64,000 nucleotides of DNA from assembly GCF_014189455.1 (NCBI RefSeq), contig NZ_CP050296.1, positions 4,398,001 to 4,462,000 of the forward strand, read 5' to 3'. The notes beneath the pieces were generated by a model that was not told the origin of the DNA, ran no database searches, and saw only the letters and a program-made list of their open reading frames with translations. Positions 62,668 to 64,000 of the stretch are shown here, piece after piece (position 1 is the stretch's first letter; the number at the start of each line of letters is the position of its first letter). This DNA comes from Mesorhizobium huakuii (GTDB lineage Bacteria; Pseudomonadota; Alphaproteobacteria; Rhizobiales; Rhizobiaceae). Both the position numbers and the translations under genes were made by a program.

Positions 62668-64000
62668 TCACTCCTCCTCATATGCGTCCCGAAAATCGGC
62701 GCCGATCTCGCCAAGGAAGCTTTTCTCGGCACTCTCGGCGATTTCACGATGGCGTTTCTGGTAGAGCTCCCACAGCTTGGCGCCGCGCCCGCCCGAAAGC
62801 AGGGTGCCGATCGCCGAATTCGATTTCAGCTCTTCCTCGATCGCTGCCGGGTCAAAACGGTCGACCATCCGGCGCAAGGCGGCCTGCACGCCGCGCCAGG
62901 CGCGCACGTGATGCTGCGCAAGATCGCGAACCGCGTCGGCGATAGCCGCCTCGCCGGTGAGAAATCCGGGGCTGCGCTCGGCGAGAAGCGTGACGATGGC
63001 GTCGTCGACCGTCGGCAGAAACTTGAGCGGATTGACTTCGGAAGCCCCGACCACGGTCTGGGCGACGCGGGCATTTCCCTTTTCCTCGGCCCGCTTGCGC
63101 AGAAGCTGCATCAGGCCTTCCATCATCAACCGGTATTCGCGGCCGAACTTCTCCATTTCCGCGACGCTGTCGCGCCCCGGGAAATCGGCTTCCTCGACGC
63201 CCATGCCACGCAGGAATGCGGAGCGAAGCGCCATGTCGCCCGGCTGCGGTGCTACCGGCGGGCGGGCTGGCGTGGCTGCGGCACCTGTGCGGACTGGAGG
63301 AGGGGCGTCAGCTGCCTGCACAGGCGGATCCCAGGGATTGGCGGGTCGTTGGGCGACGCGCTCACGCTGTCCGGCCTGGCCGACACCGTTTGCCGAACCG
63401 GCTGTGGCGGCTGGCCCGAAAGCAAAATCATCACTGAAATCGGACGGCTTTCCCGGAGCGAGTTGGGCACCGCGGCCGAGGGACGGCGCAGGGTCGAGGC
63501 TGAATGGGTCCGTCTGGCTCGCCGCGCCGCCGGGTTCGCGGTAAGCGGCGGCGTCTTTCGACACAGGCGTCGAAACCGGGTCGAGGCTGAACGGGTCATC
63601 GAAGGCAGGCGAGCTGCGCTGGCTGGAGGCGGCACGTTCGAACGCGCCCGCAACCGGCTGCTCGAACGGGTTCGGCAGATCGGCCGGCCGTGGCCGTCGC
63701 GGCTCTTCCTCGATCTTGGCGGAAAAGAAGTCGTCACTGCCGATGTTCAGCGGCGCCCGCGATCCCGGCGGCAGGCGTTCCGGAACCGGCTGGCTGGCTG
63801 GCTGTGCCTGGGCGGTTGGCGTCTGCAGGTCGACATGGACGACATAGTCGCCAAGCCTCAGCCGCATGCCGCTTTGAAGGCGCGTCGACTGGCCGGCACC
63901 AAGCGGGCTGTCGGAGTCGTTTATGTACAGCCCGCTGCTCGACGTGTCGGTGACGAAATAGCCGTCTCGCCCGCCCGTGATCCTGCAATGGGCGCGGGAA
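62668..64000 (-). CDS. tagH: FHA-domain type VI secretion protein TagH, copy 2 (5' end outside window)
   Basis: The frame is open to the right edge and has no start in view. The visible N-terminal part is the end of an FHA domain: SRAHCRITGGRDGYFVTDTS, then SSGLYINDSDSPLGAGQST and MRLRLGDYVVHVDL. A Pro/Ala/Ser-rich linker of about 200 residues contains three copies of a DPFSLDP-like motif. The C-terminal TagH region reads SEVNPLKFLPTVDDAIVTLL and ends DFRDAYEEE. It resembles the C-terminal region of FHA1 (46270-47322). It heads the minus-strand run FHA2-TssJ-TssK-TssL2-TssM2-TagF within the window; its phosphothreonine partner is unknown. Confidence 0.88.
   Translation of the reverse strand, partial: SRAHCRITGGRDGYFVTDTSSSGLYINDSDSPLGAGQSTRLQSGMRLRLGDYVVHVDLQTPTAQAQPASQPVPERLPPGSRAPLNIGSDDFFSAKIEEEPRRPRPADLPNPFEQPVAGAFERAASSQRSSPAFDDPFSLDPVSTPVSKDAAAYREPGGAASQTDPFSLDPAPSLGRGAQLAPGKPSDFSDDFAFGPAATAGSANGVGQAGQRERVAQRPANPWDPPVQAADAPPPVRTGAAATPARPPVAPQPGDMALRSAFLRGMGVEEADFPGRDSVAEMEKFGREYRLMMEGLMQLLRKRAEEKGNARVAQTVVGASEVNPLKFLPTVDDAIVTLLAERSPGFLTGEAAIADAVRDLAQHHVRAWRGVQAALRRMVDRFDPAAIEEELKSNSAIGTLLSGGRGAKLWELYQKRHREIAESAEKSFLGEIGADFRDAYEEE

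Noticed and set aside
60839..62671. TssK read as a 610-residue protein from a far upstream start
   Set aside because: The extra 166 residues are an out-of-frame reading of TssJ; the TssK motif begins at ATG 62173.

Overview
The window looks like chromosome of a high-GC alphaproteobacterium of the Rhizobiales, most likely Mesorhizobium or a close relative. This rests on protein style, codon use and a rhizobial-type intergenic palindrome at 20417-20487. No rRNA, tRNA, transposase, phage gene or CRISPR array was seen.

Region 1 (1-24.2 kb) joins nucleotide signalling, peptide import and glycan chemistry. It holds three class III cyclase-type proteins (805-2220, 9038-10378 and the DUF3095 protein 12083-13261) and a stand-alone cyclic-nucleotide-binding protein (16117-16566). 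A Yej/Opp-type peptide ABC importer is packed as an ATPase, binding-protein, permease, permease operon (8895 down to 2926). Around these lie a nucleotide-sugar dehydrogenase, a frameshifted glycosyltransferase, a polysaccharide deacetylase, an MBL-fold hydrolase, two SAM methyltransferases and a tightly coupled run of three glycosyltransferases (24174 down to 20524). A 904-residue ABC exporter-like protein (16868-19582) has lost its recognisable ATP-hydrolysis residues and repeats one nucleotide-domain motif three times.

Region 2 (24.2-34.4 kb) begins with a gene-poor stretch, a 57-codon gene and a decayed, N-terminally truncated WD40 gene that may mark an insertion boundary. It then carries three secreted caspase-like proteins: one with SEL1 repeats, one with a CXXCH motif, one with a peptidoglycan-binding domain. 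They are interleaved with a Gly-rich lipoprotein, a YceI-OmpA fusion, an OmpA-domain protein and an unknown protein. Nearly all are predicted to act in the periplasm or at the cell wall.

Region 3 (34.5-64 kb) is a type VI secretion locus. From left to right it holds a membrane-anchored M23 peptidase/lytic transglycosylase fusion, a DUF1036 protein, the PpkA kinase and PppA phosphatase, and a first TssM-TssL-FHA set. Then come VgrG with DUF6484 and TIGR02270 partners on the plus strand, and an effector module on the minus strand: a pseudo-ketosynthase, a DUF2169 adaptor, two candidate immunity genes and a PAAR-like/HNH-type toxin. Finally there is a second structural set: TagF, TssM2, TssL2, TssK, TssJ, FHA2. 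The second FHA gene runs off the window end. Sheath, Hcp, baseplate and ClpV genes are not in view and presumably lie beyond 64000. PpkA, PppA and the FHA proteins suggest threonine-phosphorylation control of assembly.

Four genes (13335-14424, 25039-25663, 25893-28441, 60471-60474 within tssL2) are broken by single-base shifts in G or C runs. That pattern fits sequencing indels at least as well as real decay.
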